This document shows, piece after piece, positions 8,491 through 16,635 of a DNA stretch of 64,000 nucleotides; position 1 is the stretch's first letter; every line of letters begins with the position of its first letter. Position numbers and translations under genes: made by a program. The DNA is taken from NCBI RefSeq assembly GCF_030063415.1, contig NZ_JASITA010000021.1, positions 59,402 through 123,401 on the forward strand, written 5' to 3'. The DNA comes from Streptomyces sp. H27-C3. GTDB taxonomy: Bacteria > Actinomycetota > Actinomycetes > Streptomycetales > Streptomycetaceae. The notes under the pieces were generated by a model, which was not told the DNA's origin, ran no database searches, and saw nothing but the letters and a program-made list of their open reading frames with translations.

Positions 8491-8675
8491 GTGGTGGGGC
8501 TCCGCCCCAGACCCCGGTCCTCAAGCGCCGGACAGGCTGAGGATGCGCAGCATCCGGAACACCTCGAGCCCGTCCGGCACTTGAGGACACGCCCGCAGGG
8601 CGTCCCGGGGGTCTGGGGGCTTGCCCACAGTTACGGGAAGGGGCGGGTAGGGGAACAGCGCCGCAGGCAACCCGC
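8491..8675. repeat. long imperfect palindromic repeat element (family A, copy 1)
   Basis: The segment consists of nested inverted arms. CCCCAGACCCCGG (8506-8516 region) pairs with CCGGGGGTCTGGGG near 8606-8619; TCCTCAAGCGCCGGACAGGCT (8518-8537) pairs imperfectly with AGCCCGTCCGGCACTTGAGGA near 8568-8586; a small central hairpin GGATG/CATCC lies at 8541-8555. A tail (about 8636-8675) recurs in inverted orientation at 63963-64000. It sits exactly where the binding-protein gene is cut. I recall similar GTCCGGCGCTTGAGGA-type sequences as common interspersed intergenic repeats of Streptomyces. Confidence 0.7.
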
Positions 8676-8712
8676 ACCCGCCCACGCACCCGCACCGCAC
8701 CCGCCGCACCCC

Positions 8713-9399
8713 CTACCCCCCGGCCCCACCCCTCGGCGCAAACTCCACCAGCAGCTCATGCACCTGCCGAACCAACGGCCGCAGCACCCGGAACCGCGAC
8801 ACCCCAATCGCCCGCGCGGCCAATGGCGCGACCCGCTCCACCAGCCGGCGGCTCCGGCTTGAGCCCTTCGAGCGGTCGTACACCCAGAACAGCACGAGCC
8901 CCATCTGCAGCAGCCACATCAACTGCGGCAACTCTTCGGCCAGTTCCGGATCCGCCCTGGTCCTGGACCCGGCCAGCACCTGCTCCTGGAGCGAGATCGA
9001 CGCGTCGCGCGCCGGCGTGGACTCCGTGGAGAAAGGGCTGAGCGGACTCTCGGGATCGGCGGCGTTCTTGAAGAACTGCGCCGCGAACCGGTGGTACGGC
9101 TCCGCCACGTCCAGCCACGCCAGCAGCACCCCGCGGATGCGCGCAGCCAGTTCGTCCTCGCCGGCCAGGACCGGCACGACCGCCGCCCGGTGCTCGCTGG
9201 TGAGCCGGTCGTAGAAGCCCTGGACCAGGTGCTCCTTGGAGGAGAAGTAGTAGTAGGCGTTGCCCACGGAGACCCCCGCCTCCTGGGCGATGGCCCGCAT
9301 CGTCGTCCTGTCGTACCCGTTCTCCTGGAAGAGCCGGAGCGCGGTCTCCAGAATCAGGGCGCGGGTCTGCTCGCTCTTGGGGGCCTTCGCTTCCTTCAC
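8713..9399 (-). CDS. TetR-family transcriptional regulator
   Basis: A 228-residue repressor-type protein. The N-terminal TetR helix-turn-helix is clear: TRALILETALRLFQENGYDR, then TTMRAIAQEAGVSVGNAYYY with the usual FxSKEHLV. The C-terminal ligand-binding domain is about 170 residues and contains WLLQMGLVLFWVYDRSKGS, a segment typical of TetR proteins with the TetR_C_33-like fold. The start is the GTG at 9399, with no strong ribosome-binding site. It reads towards the repeat element, so no obvious target gene lies downstream; the divergent side holds the DUF4132 gene in the same orientation. Its regulon is not evident. Confidence 0.85.
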   Translation of the reverse strand: MKEAKAPKSEQTRALILETALRLFQENGYDRTTMRAIAQEAGVSVGNAYYYFSSKEHLVQGFYDRLTSEHRAAVVPVLAGEDELAARIRGVLLAWLDVAEPYHRFAAQFFKNAADPESPLSPFSTESTPARDASISLQEQVLAGSRTRADPELAEELPQLMWLLQMGLVLFWVYDRSKGSSRSRRLVERVAPLAARAIGVSRFRVLRPLVRQVHELLVEFAPRGGAGG

Positions 9400-9437
9400 A
9401 AGAGCCGAGCCTAATCGCGCGGCCGTCGCCCCCGCGC

Positions 9438-11525
9438 TCAGCCCGCCCGCCGCACCGGACCGGTGATCGTCCGGTCCGCGATCCGGTCGTCGTCGGCCAG
9501 CAGAAAGGCCTTCGCCAGGATCACCGAGAGCAGCCCGCCGTCCTCCTCGAAGGGCAGGAACACCGCCTCCGGCGTGGGGTCCGCCACGATGCGCAGATGG
9601 GCGTCGTCCGGCTCCAGCAGGATGTTGCCCGAGCCGAGATGGATCCGGTACGTCCGCAACTCGCCCCGGACCCGCAGCCAGCGGTCCGTCAGCTCCGTGC
9701 GGTCCGCGATCCGGGTGCGCGGCAGCAACAGCGCCAGCGCCTCCCGGCGGATCCGCGCGGACTCGGTGAGCTCGCCGAACGCCCAGTCGTTCCAGTACGT
9801 GTCGTACACCCGGTCCCAGTCCTGCTCCTGGCCCCGGTCCCGGTCGAGGTCCTCGCCGCGCCCCTGCCACTGCGGATCCGCGCCGATCGACGCCGCCCCG
9901 ATGAACAGATCCACGTCCCGCGCTGCCTCCGACCTGGCCCGCTCGGGGACGTCGGTGAGCCCGGCCCGCTCCCACGCGCCCCGCAGCCCGCGGCGCCGCT
10001 CGAAGCACAGCCGGCCGGTGGAGCAGAGCGCGGCGAGGCCGCCGTCGGACTGCTGCTGGTCGACCAGGGCGAGGGTGAACCCGGCCCGCCAGGACTCGCC
10101 GTCCGAGGGGTGCAGCTCCCCGGGGCGCGGCAGCTCGCGCAGCATCCGGGTCTGCTGCCCCTCGCTGAAGAAGCCGAGCTGGGGCCCGGCCCAGCCGCGC
10201 TCCACCATCAGCGCTCTCGCCCGCGGGTAGTGCAGGATGTGCGCGGCGAAGCGCTCCGAATGCGTGCCGGTGTCCCGCTCCGCCGGGGTGAGCCGGTGCA
10301 CCTCGCGGAACACCTGCGGGAAGGGCTGGCGCAGCCCCCGGCCGACCAGCTCCGCCCGCCACTCGCCGGTGTCGTCGGGCGAGGCCCGCACCGGGTGCCA
10401 CAGCCGTAGCAGCGCCCCATCGGCGACCGGCACGGCGGTGCCGTTGGCGCCGGCCAGCGCCCAGCCGCCGCCCGTACGCTCGGGCAGCCCCGCCGTCCAG
10501 CCGGTGCCGCCGTCCGTGCTGATCTCCCAGACCAGGGCGCGGGCGAGCGACCCGGTCACCGGATGGTCGATGTAGTACGGCTCCCAGTCCGCCCGGCCCC
10601 AGCGGGTGCCCGCCATCAGATGCTCCTCCAGGCGCCCCCGCTCGACGGGCAGCAGCGCACGCAGCTGCTTCAACGCCTCTCGCATACCGGCCAGTTCCAG
10701 CCCGTGCTCGTCGCGCACCGGCTTGGGGGCCGACCTCAGGACGCGCCCCTGCGGCCCCCGGAAGCCGAGTGACGCGGTGCCGGGTGTGCTGATCGACAGC
10801 GCCGCCGTGTACGCGCCGAGCGGCTCGTCCCTGATGCCCCGCGCGTCGAGCCCGAACGTGGGCACGGCACGCTCCCTGATCATCGAAGGCGTCAGCCCGC
10901 TGCGCTCGGCGACGGCCTCCAGGGACTTGGCGACGCCCTTCAGCACGGTCCTGTTGCGTACGGTGCCCTTCAGCCGCCCGAGTGCCTGCGCGGCCTGCGT
11001 GCCCTGGGCCCCGCCGAACTCGCCGAGGACCCCGACCGCGCTGGTCGCGATCCGGCCGTTGCGGCAGGTCCCGCCCGAACCACCCAGGCCCGTGGCCGCG
11101 TTGAGCGCCACGCCACCGACCGAGGGCACCACCCACTCCGCGCCGAGGTCCGCGGCGGCCCACAGCAGCCCACGCACCAGCGTCTCATTGGCCTCGCTCG
11201 CGATGCCGGGTGCGCGCGCCTCGCCCGCCACCGGCGACAGCCCGGTCACCGGATGCTCCCGCTGCCCCGCCATCCCGTCGAGCAGCACCCGGACGATCTC
11301 CTCCCCGCGCTCCGCGCCCGCCAGCAGCGCGGCGGCCTCCCGGCGCCACCGCTTGGTGGCCCGCACCTTGCCCTGCGTCGCGCAGTGCGCGAGGAACGCG
11401 GTCGCGCCCGGCGAGGCGAGCAGCCCGACGTGCGCGGCGCGCATGGCCGGACCGAAGTCGTCGTACGCGTCGAGCAGCTCCGCCGGGAGCCCCGTGCCCC
11501 CCGGGCCGTCCGTCGTCGTCCCCAT
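9438..11525 (-). CDS. DUF4132 domain-containing protein
   Basis: A 695-residue soluble protein. The C-terminal half carries the DUF4132/MolR-like region: LTPAERDTGTHSERFAAHIL, a block ending RALMVERGW, and a terminal block with YRIHLGSGNILLEPDDAHLR and FLPFEEDGGLLSVILAKAFL. The N-terminal half is helical and repeat-like. DUF4132 proteins often exceed 1000 residues, so this is a short member. ATG 11525 has a strong GGAGGGG site about 8 bases upstream, which decides the start over the in-frame codon 15 residues earlier. Function unknown in the family; E. coli YehF/MolR relatives were linked only loosely to molybdate. Confidence 0.75.
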   Translation of the reverse strand: MGTTTDGPGGTGLPAELLDAYDDFGPAMRAAHVGLLASPGATAFLAHCATQGKVRATKRWRREAAALLAGAERGEEIVRVLLDGMAGQREHPVTGLSPVAGEARAPGIASEANETLVRGLLWAAADLGAEWVVPSVGGVALNAATGLGGSGGTCRNGRIATSAVGVLGEFGGAQGTQAAQALGRLKGTVRNRTVLKGVAKSLEAVAERSGLTPSMIRERAVPTFGLDARGIRDEPLGAYTAALSISTPGTASLGFRGPQGRVLRSAPKPVRDEHGLELAGMREALKQLRALLPVERGRLEEHLMAGTRWGRADWEPYYIDHPVTGSLARALVWEISTDGGTGWTAGLPERTGGGWALAGANGTAVPVADGALLRLWHPVRASPDDTGEWRAELVGRGLRQPFPQVFREVHRLTPAERDTGTHSERFAAHILHYPRARALMVERGWAGPQLGFFSEGQQTRMLRELPRPGELHPSDGESWRAGFTLALVDQQQSDGGLAALCSTGRLCFERRRGLRGAWERAGLTDVPERARSEAARDVDLFIGAASIGADPQWQGRGEDLDRDRGQEQDWDRVYDTYWNDWAFGELTESARIRREALALLLPRTRIADRTELTDRWLRVRGELRTYRIHLGSGNILLEPDDAHLRIVADPTPEAVFLPFEEDGGLLSVILAKAFLLADDDRIADRTITGPVRRAG

Positions 11526-11585
11526 CGTGACCGTCCCCTCCCCGAACCTCTGCATTGAAGGTAGGCCCATCCACTGACATCCGGA

Positions 11586-12100
11586 TCACACGGTCACCAC
11601 GGCCCCACCTCTGGAGCCATTGAACCGCCGAACCCCCGGCACCGCCGCCGTCCCCACGCAGGCCACGCCGACCAGCACGGCGGAGATGCCGAGCGGAACA
11701 CCGGGACCCCAGACGGAGGCCGCGAGCAGCGCCGGCGGCAGGGCGTAGACGGCGAGCCCCAGATTGGCGACCAGGACGGGCCTGCGGGGGCGGGCGCGCT
11801 CCGCGAGCAGCGCCCCGGCCAGCAGCCCGACGGCGCCGACCTGGAGCATGGCGACCCAGCCGCCCATCTCCCGGACGGCGATGGCGGGTCCGAGGGTGGT
11901 CAGGACGGCCGCCGAACCGTTCCAGGCGGCGTGCGCGACCAGGCTCGTCCCATACCAGTCGCGGCTGCGCACCTCGCCCCAGCCCTCCTTGAGGTCCTCG
12001 AACAGCGAGCGCCGGGGGATCGGCACATGGGTTACCCGGGTGGCGGCGAGCAGCGCGGCACCGACGGCGAAGCTCACCCCGTCGAGCACGAAGGCCCCGT
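11586..12100 (-). pseudogene. MFS transporter, internal fragment
   Basis: The minus-strand frame gives GAFVLDGVSFAVGAALLAATR, then a cytoplasmic loop and four further hydrophobic segments ending AVLVGVACVGTAAVPGVRR. This is the typical middle and C-terminal part of a 12-TM enterobactin-exporter-like MFS protein. The N-terminal helices are missing; the coding sequence stops being transporter-like at about 12100, where a MarR remnant begins on the other strand. The last residues (FNGSRGGAVVTV) also do not look native. I read it as a deletion remnant. Confidence 0.6.
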
Positions 12101-12377
12101 CCGACCTCGCCGCCGCCCTGGACCTGGCCCCCGCGTTCGTCACCGGCCGCCTGGACGCCCTGGAGCGCCGGGGTCTCGTCCGCCGTACACCGACCGCCGC
12201 CGGGTGGACGTGGAGCTGACGGAGCCGGGCCGGGCGGCCTGGGTGGGCGCGATGGATGTCGTCGGCAACGAGGAACAGCGCCTGCTCGGCGTCCTGTCGG
12301 AGGCCGAGCGCGGCCAGCTCAACGGCCTGCTCCGCCGCGTCATGCTGGTCGCGGAGGAGAACGGCGTCACACGCTGA
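12090..12377 (+). pseudogene. MarR-family regulator, 3' fragment with frameshift
   Basis: Plus-strand translation begins inside a winged helix, DLAAALDLAPAFVTGRLDAL, then ERRGLVRRTP. At about 12192 the frame must shift to continue with the wing and C-terminal helix: TDRRRVDVELTEPGRAAW, then LSEAERGQLNGLLRRV. The first 50-60 residues are missing. Loss of the 5' part at the same point where the MFS fragment ends indicates one deletion that fused two divergent genes, probably a regulator and its transporter. Confidence 0.6.
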
Positions 12378-12885
12378 GCGAGCGGGCGTAGTTGACCTGT
12401 CCCATGACCTGGTGGATGGACTGGGGCCCGAACGCCGGGAGCATGGCGGAGTGCTGCCGGCCGCCGCTGACCACCGTGACGTGGATGTACCCCGTCGTCT
12501 GCTTCTCCTTCATCAGCAGGAAGAGCAGCCCGAGCAGGCAGGCGAAGGAGAAGACGACGGCCAGCACGATCGCGACCGTCGGGATCTTCTCCTCGGTGCG
12601 TGACATGTCGGTGACCGTCCACATCGCGCCCTTGAGCGGCATCGTGCCCGACGGCGTCACGATCGAGTCGGACATCACCGTGATGTCGCCGATCGCCGTC
12701 AGCGGTACGCCGTACCCGGGCGGCCCGCCGTACGGCACCGGCAGCCCGGGGAACGGCTGCTGCTGCTGCGCGGAGGGGTGGCCCGGCGTGTAGTTCGGGT
12801 ATCCGTAGCCGGGATAGGGCCCCCACTGGTAGTCGCCGTTCGGGTCCCCGTCCGCCGTGTACGGGTTGGGAATCTGGTCGCTCAT
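12367..12885 (-). CDS. hypothetical membrane protein with Pro/Tyr-rich N-terminus
   Basis: A 172-residue protein with no family I can name firmly. The first 60 residues are a Pro/Gly/Tyr/Gln-rich tail (DYQWGPYPGYGYPNY, HPSAQQQQPFPG), followed by a conserved-looking cytoplasmic block (LTAIGDITVMSDSIVTPSG), one transmembrane helix (VAIVLAVVFSFACLLGLLFL), a KEKQ turn and a hydrophilic C-terminal block IHVTVVSGGRQHSAMLP. The start at 12885 follows GAGGGGAG by about ten bases. It lies downstream of the sdh operon in the same direction but beyond the sdh terminator. Its 3' end overlaps the MarR remnant by 11 bp. Confidence 0.72.
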   Translation of the reverse strand: MSDQIPNPYTADGDPNGDYQWGPYPGYGYPNYTPGHPSAQQQQPFPGLPVPYGGPPGYGVPLTAIGDITVMSDSIVTPSGTMPLKGAMWTVTDMSRTEEKIPTVAIVLAVVFSFACLLGLLFLLMKEKQTTGYIHVTVVSGGRQHSAMLPAFGPQSIHQVMGQVNYARSLSV

Positions 12886-12974
12886 GTTTGCCCGCGCTCC
12901 CCTCGCCGCCTGAACCGCACCCACCTCGCGCCGCCCCGCACTCGGCGTCACGGCACTGCACGCGATTCTGGCAC

Positions 12975-13013
12975 AAAAAGGCCCCGCCGCCCGGACGAAC
13001 CGGATGGCGGGGC
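12975..13013 (-). terminator. Rho-independent terminator of the sdh operon
   Basis: On the minus strand, GGCCCCGCCATCCGG pairs with CCGGGCGGCGGGGCC around a GTTCGT loop, followed by a five-base U-run (AAAAA on the plus strand at 12975-12979). It starts about 28 bases after the sdhB stop. Confidence 0.85.
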
Positions 13014-13041
13014 CCTCGTACCCGTACGACTGCGGGAGCGG

Positions 13042-13809
13042 TCAGAAGCGACGCGTGATCAGCGCGCGCTTGACCTCCTGGATCGCCTTGGTGATCTCGA
13101 TGCCACGCGGGCACGCGTCGGTGCAGTTGAACGTCGTGCGGCAACGCCACACGCCGTCCTTGTCGTTGAGGATCTCAAGACGCTGCTCGCCGCCCTCGTC
13201 GCGCGAGTCGAAGATGAAGCGGTGCGCGTTGACGATCGCCGCCGGGCCGAAGTACTGCCCGTCGTTCCAGAACACCGGGCACGAGGACGTGCACGCGGCG
13301 CACAGGATGCACTTGGTCGTGTCGTCGAACCGCTCGCGGTCCTCCGCGCTCTGCAGACGCTCACGCGTCGGCTCGTTGCCCTTCGTGATCAGGAACGGCA
13401 TCACGTCGCGGAACGCCTGGAAGAACGGGTCCATGTCGACCACGAGGTCCTTGAGGACCGTGAGGCCCTTGATGGCCTCGACCGTGATCGGCTTGTGCGG
13501 GTTGATGTCCTTGATCAGCGTCTTGCAGGCGAGCCTGTTCTTGCCGTTGATCCGCATCGCGTCGGATCCGCAGATGCCGTGCGCGCACGAGCGGCGGAAG
13601 GTCAGCGTGCCGTCGACATCCCACTTGATCTTGTGCAGCGCGTCGAGGACCCGCTCCTTGGGGTCGATCTCGATCTCGAAGTCCTGCCACTCGAAGTCCG
13701 CGGAGACCTCGGGGTTGAAGCGGCGGATCCGGAAAGTGACCGTGATGTACGGAGAGGTGGACGAGGCGGGCTTCGCGTCGTCGACCTTGTCCAGGGTCGG
13801 GGTAGCCAT
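13042..13809 (-). CDS. sdhB: succinate dehydrogenase iron-sulfur subunit
   Basis: A 255-residue subunit that passes electrons from the flavoprotein to quinone through three clusters. The N-terminal plant-type ferredoxin domain has the [2Fe-2S] ligands in SCAHGICGSDAM and a later C in NRLACKTL. The C-terminal domain has CILCAACTSSCP and CRTTFNCTDACPRGI for the [4Fe-4S] and [3Fe-4S] clusters. Its ATG shares one base with the sdhA stop. It is the last gene of sdhCDAB and is followed by a clear terminator. Length and motifs are standard. Confidence 0.96.
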   Translation of the reverse strand: MATPTLDKVDDAKPASSTSPYITVTFRIRRFNPEVSADFEWQDFEIEIDPKERVLDALHKIKWDVDGTLTFRRSCAHGICGSDAMRINGKNRLACKTLIKDINPHKPITVEAIKGLTVLKDLVVDMDPFFQAFRDVMPFLITKGNEPTRERLQSAEDRERFDDTTKCILCAACTSSCPVFWNDGQYFGPAAIVNAHRFIFDSRDEGGEQRLEILNDKDGVWRCRTTFNCTDACPRGIEITKAIQEVKRALITRRF

Positions 13810-15563
13810 CAGTACTTACGCTCCATCGGCTGGTAGCGGGTCTGGACAACCGGCTTGTAGTCGAGCCGGATCGACTCGGTGCCGTCGTCGCCGACCTCGC
13901 GGTACGCCATGGTGTGGCGCATGAAGTTGACGTCGTCGCGGTTCGGGAAGTCCTCGCGGTAGTGACCGCCGCGGGACTCCTTGCGCGCGAGCGCGGACAC
14001 GGCCATGACCTCGGCCAGGTCGAGCAGGTTGCCCAGCTCGACGGCTTCCAGCAGGTCCGTGTTGAACCGGCGGCCCTTGTCCTGGATGGAGATGTTGCGG
14101 TAGCGGGCGCGCAGCTCGCCGAGCTTCTCCACCGCGGTCTTGATCGTCTGCTCGGTGCGGAACACCATCACATTGGCGTCCATGCACTCCTGCATCTCCT
14201 TGCGGAGAACGGCGACGCGCTCGGTGCCGGTGGAGTTGCGCAGGTGCTCGATCTGGGCGACGACGAGCGACGCCGGGTCCTCCGGCAGGTCGACGTAGTC
14301 GGCCGTCGCGCTGTACTCGGCGGCGGCGATGCCCGCCCGCTTGCCGAAGACGTTGATGTCCAGCAGCGAGTTCGTACCCAGCCGGTTGGCGCCGTGCACC
14401 GAGACGCACGCGACCTCGCCGGCCGCGTAAAGGCCCGGCACGACGGTGGTGTTGTCCGAGAGCACCTCGCCCTGGACGTTGGTCGGGATGCCGCCCATGG
14501 CGTAGTGCGCGGTGGGCTGGATCGGGATCGGGTCCGTGTACGGCTCGATGCCCAGGTACGTACGCGCGAACTCCGTGATGTCCGGGAGCTTGGCGTCCAG
14601 CTGCTCCGGCGGCAGGTGGGTGAGGTCCAGGAAGACGTGGTCGCCCTCGGGACCGCAGCCGCGGCCCTCGCGGATCTCCGTGTAGATGGAGCGCGAGACG
14701 ACGTCACGCGACGCGAGGTCCTTCATGACCGGCGCGTACTTCTCCATGAAGCGCTCGCCGTCCTTGTTGCGGAGGATGCCGCCCTCACCGCGGGCGCCCT
14801 CCGTCAGCAGGATGCCCATGCGCCAGATGCCCGTCGGGTGGAACTGGAAGAACTCCATGTCCTCCAGCGGCAGCCCACGGCGGTACGCCGCGGCCTGGCC
14901 GTCACCGGTCAGGGTGTGCGCGTTCGACGTCACCTTGAAGAACTTGCCGGTGCCGCCGGAGGCGAAGATGATCGCCTTCGCCTGGAAGATGTGGATCTCG
15001 CCGGTCGCCAGCTCGTAGGCCACGACACCGGACGCCTTCTTGACCCCGTCGACCTCCTGCATCAGCAGGTCCAGGACGTAGAACTCGTTGTAGAACTCCA
15101 CGCCCTCCTTGACGCAGTTCTGGTACAGCGTCTGGAGGATCATGTGACCGGTGCGGTCCGAGGCGTAACAGGACCGGCGGACCGGGGCCTCACCGTGGTT
15201 GCGGGAGTGACCGCCGAAGCGCCGCTGGTCGATGGTGCCTTCCGGCGTGCGGTTGAACGGCAGGCCCATCTTCTCCAGGTCGAGGACCGAGTCGATGGCC
15301 TCCTTCGCCAGGATCTCGGCGGCGTCCTGGTCGACCAGGTAGTCGCCGCCCTTGATCGTGTCGAAGGTGTGCCACTCCCAGTTGTCCTCCTCCACGTTCG
15401 CGAGCGCGGCGGCCATGCCGCCCTGCGCGGCGCCTGTGTGGGACCTGGTGGGGTACAGCTTCGTCAGAACGGCCGTGCGGCTGCGCTTCGTCGACTCGAT
15501 GGCCGCGCGCATGCCCGCGCCACCGGCGCCGACGATGACGGTGTCGTACTTGTGGATCTTCAT
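13809..15563 (-). CDS. sdhA: succinate dehydrogenase flavoprotein subunit
   Basis: A 584-residue flavoprotein that oxidises succinate to fumarate on the cytoplasmic face. The Rossmann FAD motif VIVGAGGAGMRAA starts at residue 9; SHTGAAQGG contains His42, the expected covalent FAD attachment site. Substrate-side residues are in FGGHSRNHGEAPVRR, and the block MGGIPTN is present. No truncation is seen. It follows sdhD after a 25-bp gap and overlaps sdhB by one base, within the four-gene operon. Confidence 0.97.
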   Translation of the reverse strand: MKIHKYDTVIVGAGGAGMRAAIESTKRSRTAVLTKLYPTRSHTGAAQGGMAAALANVEEDNWEWHTFDTIKGGDYLVDQDAAEILAKEAIDSVLDLEKMGLPFNRTPEGTIDQRRFGGHSRNHGEAPVRRSCYASDRTGHMILQTLYQNCVKEGVEFYNEFYVLDLLMQEVDGVKKASGVVAYELATGEIHIFQAKAIIFASGGTGKFFKVTSNAHTLTGDGQAAAYRRGLPLEDMEFFQFHPTGIWRMGILLTEGARGEGGILRNKDGERFMEKYAPVMKDLASRDVVSRSIYTEIREGRGCGPEGDHVFLDLTHLPPEQLDAKLPDITEFARTYLGIEPYTDPIPIQPTAHYAMGGIPTNVQGEVLSDNTTVVPGLYAAGEVACVSVHGANRLGTNSLLDINVFGKRAGIAAAEYSATADYVDLPEDPASLVVAQIEHLRNSTGTERVAVLRKEMQECMDANVMVFRTEQTIKTAVEKLGELRARYRNISIQDKGRRFNTDLLEAVELGNLLDLAEVMAVSALARKESRGGHYREDFPNRDDVNFMRHTMAYREVGDDGTESIRLDYKPVVQTRYQPMERKY

Positions 15564-15588
15564 GGGTGGATTACCTCAGCCCCGGGGC

Positions 15589-16068
15589 CTAGCGGATGTT
15601 CGGGTCGAAGGTGAAGATCACCAGCGTGCCCAGAAGGACGGTGAACACCGTGGCGGTGTACAGCAGCATCTTCAGCCAGAAGCGGGTGCCCGGCCGTTCC
15701 GCGTAGTCGTTGATGACGGTGCGCAGGCCGTTGCCGCCGTGCAGCATGGCGAGCCACAGCATGACGAGGTCCCAGGCCTGCCAGAACGGCGAGGCCCAGC
15801 GGCCCGCCACGAAGGCGAAGCCGATCTTGGACACGCCGCCGTCCAGCACGAGCTGGATCAGCAGGTGACCGATGACCAGGACTACCAGCACGACGCCGGA
15901 CAGGCGCATGAACAGCCACGCGTACAGCTCGAAGTTGCTACGGGTGGACTTCGGCGTCTTCTTGGTGCGCACGCGGGGCGCCTCGATGAGAGGCGCCGGG
16001 TTGTCCACGTCGTACAGGCTCGCGCCCTCGACGGGTCCCACGGCGGACGAAGTGGTCTCAGCGGACAT
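15589..16068 (-). CDS. sdhD: succinate dehydrogenase membrane anchor subunit
   Basis: A 159-residue anchor with a hydrophilic N-terminus of about 45 residues and three membrane helices: YAWLFMRLSGVVLVVLVIGH, the segment around AWDLVMLWLAMLHGGNGLR, and a C-terminal helix ending FTFDPNIR. His residues in helix 1 (GHLL) and in MLHGGNGLR are candidates for heme and quinone contact. It lies 5 bp downstream of sdhC. The unusually long N-terminal extension is normal for actinobacterial SdhD proteins. Confidence 0.92.
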   Translation of the reverse strand: MSAETTSSAVGPVEGASLYDVDNPAPLIEAPRVRTKKTPKSTRSNFELYAWLFMRLSGVVLVVLVIGHLLIQLVLDGGVSKIGFAFVAGRWASPFWQAWDLVMLWLAMLHGGNGLRTVINDYAERPGTRFWLKMLLYTATVFTVLLGTLVIFTFDPNIR

Positions 16069-16073
16069 TTGCC

Positions 16074-16454
16074 TCAGCTCCCGAAGACTTCGCGTACGGC
16101 GTGGCCGAGGACGGGGTACAGCGCGCCGACCATCAGGACGATCCAGATGCCCATCACGGTCCAGAGCATCTGCTTCTGGTAGCGCGGGCCCTTGGACCAG
16201 AAGTCCACGGCGATGACCCGCAGGCCATTGAGCGCGTGGAACAGGATGGCGGCGACGAGGCCGTACTCGAGCAGAGCTACGAGAGGGGTCTTGTAGGTGG
16301 CCACGACATCGTCATACGCCTCGGGAGAGACGCGGACGAGAGCGGTGTCGAGGACGTGTACGAACAGGAAGAAGAAAATGAGGACGCCGGTGACTCGATG
16401 AGCCACCCAGGACCACATACCTTCCCGGCCGCGATACAGCGTTCCAGCCGGCAC
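16074..16454 (-). CDS. sdhC: succinate dehydrogenase cytochrome b556 subunit
   Basis: A 126-residue membrane anchor. The N-terminal signature MWSWVAHRVTGVLIF and the later FHALNGLRVIAVDF match the SdhC family; the His in the first helix (FVHVLDTAL) and FHALNG are likely heme b or quinone-site residues. Three helices are visible. It starts with GTG (MPAGTLYRGREGM, as in relatives). First gene of sdhCDAB; the region upstream (16455-16635) holds the promoter of the operon, although I cannot pick convincing -35/-10 boxes. Confidence 0.93.
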   Translation of the reverse strand: MPAGTLYRGREGMWSWVAHRVTGVLIFFFLFVHVLDTALVRVSPEAYDDVVATYKTPLVALLEYGLVAAILFHALNGLRVIAVDFWSKGPRYQKQMLWTVMGIWIVLMVGALYPVLGHAVREVFGS

Positions 16455-16635
16455 GGAAAAACCCTCCGGGAGCGGGGATTGGGGCCATGCCGGCTTCGAT
16501 GTCGGTCTGGCCCGGCCGGGTACGGTCCACCGGCCCTGGCCATCGTAGCGACGACTTGTCGGTTCGTTCGCGCCGGGTCCACAGGTGTGATCAAAGTGGC
16601 AATCAAACAGCCTCGGACGGGCTATCGAGGCGGTC

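Noticed and set aside
8713..11163. 816-codon minus-strand frame spanning the TetR gene and part of the DUF4132 gene
   Set aside because: Only the last 228 codons are TetR; upstream the real coding frame is the DUF4132 one in another phase.
13914..15614. Long open frame (about 566 codons) on the plus strand opposite sdhA
   Set aside because: Its translation is Arg/Val/Asp/Gln-rich with no family resemblance; it is a by-product of extreme third-position GC in sdhA.
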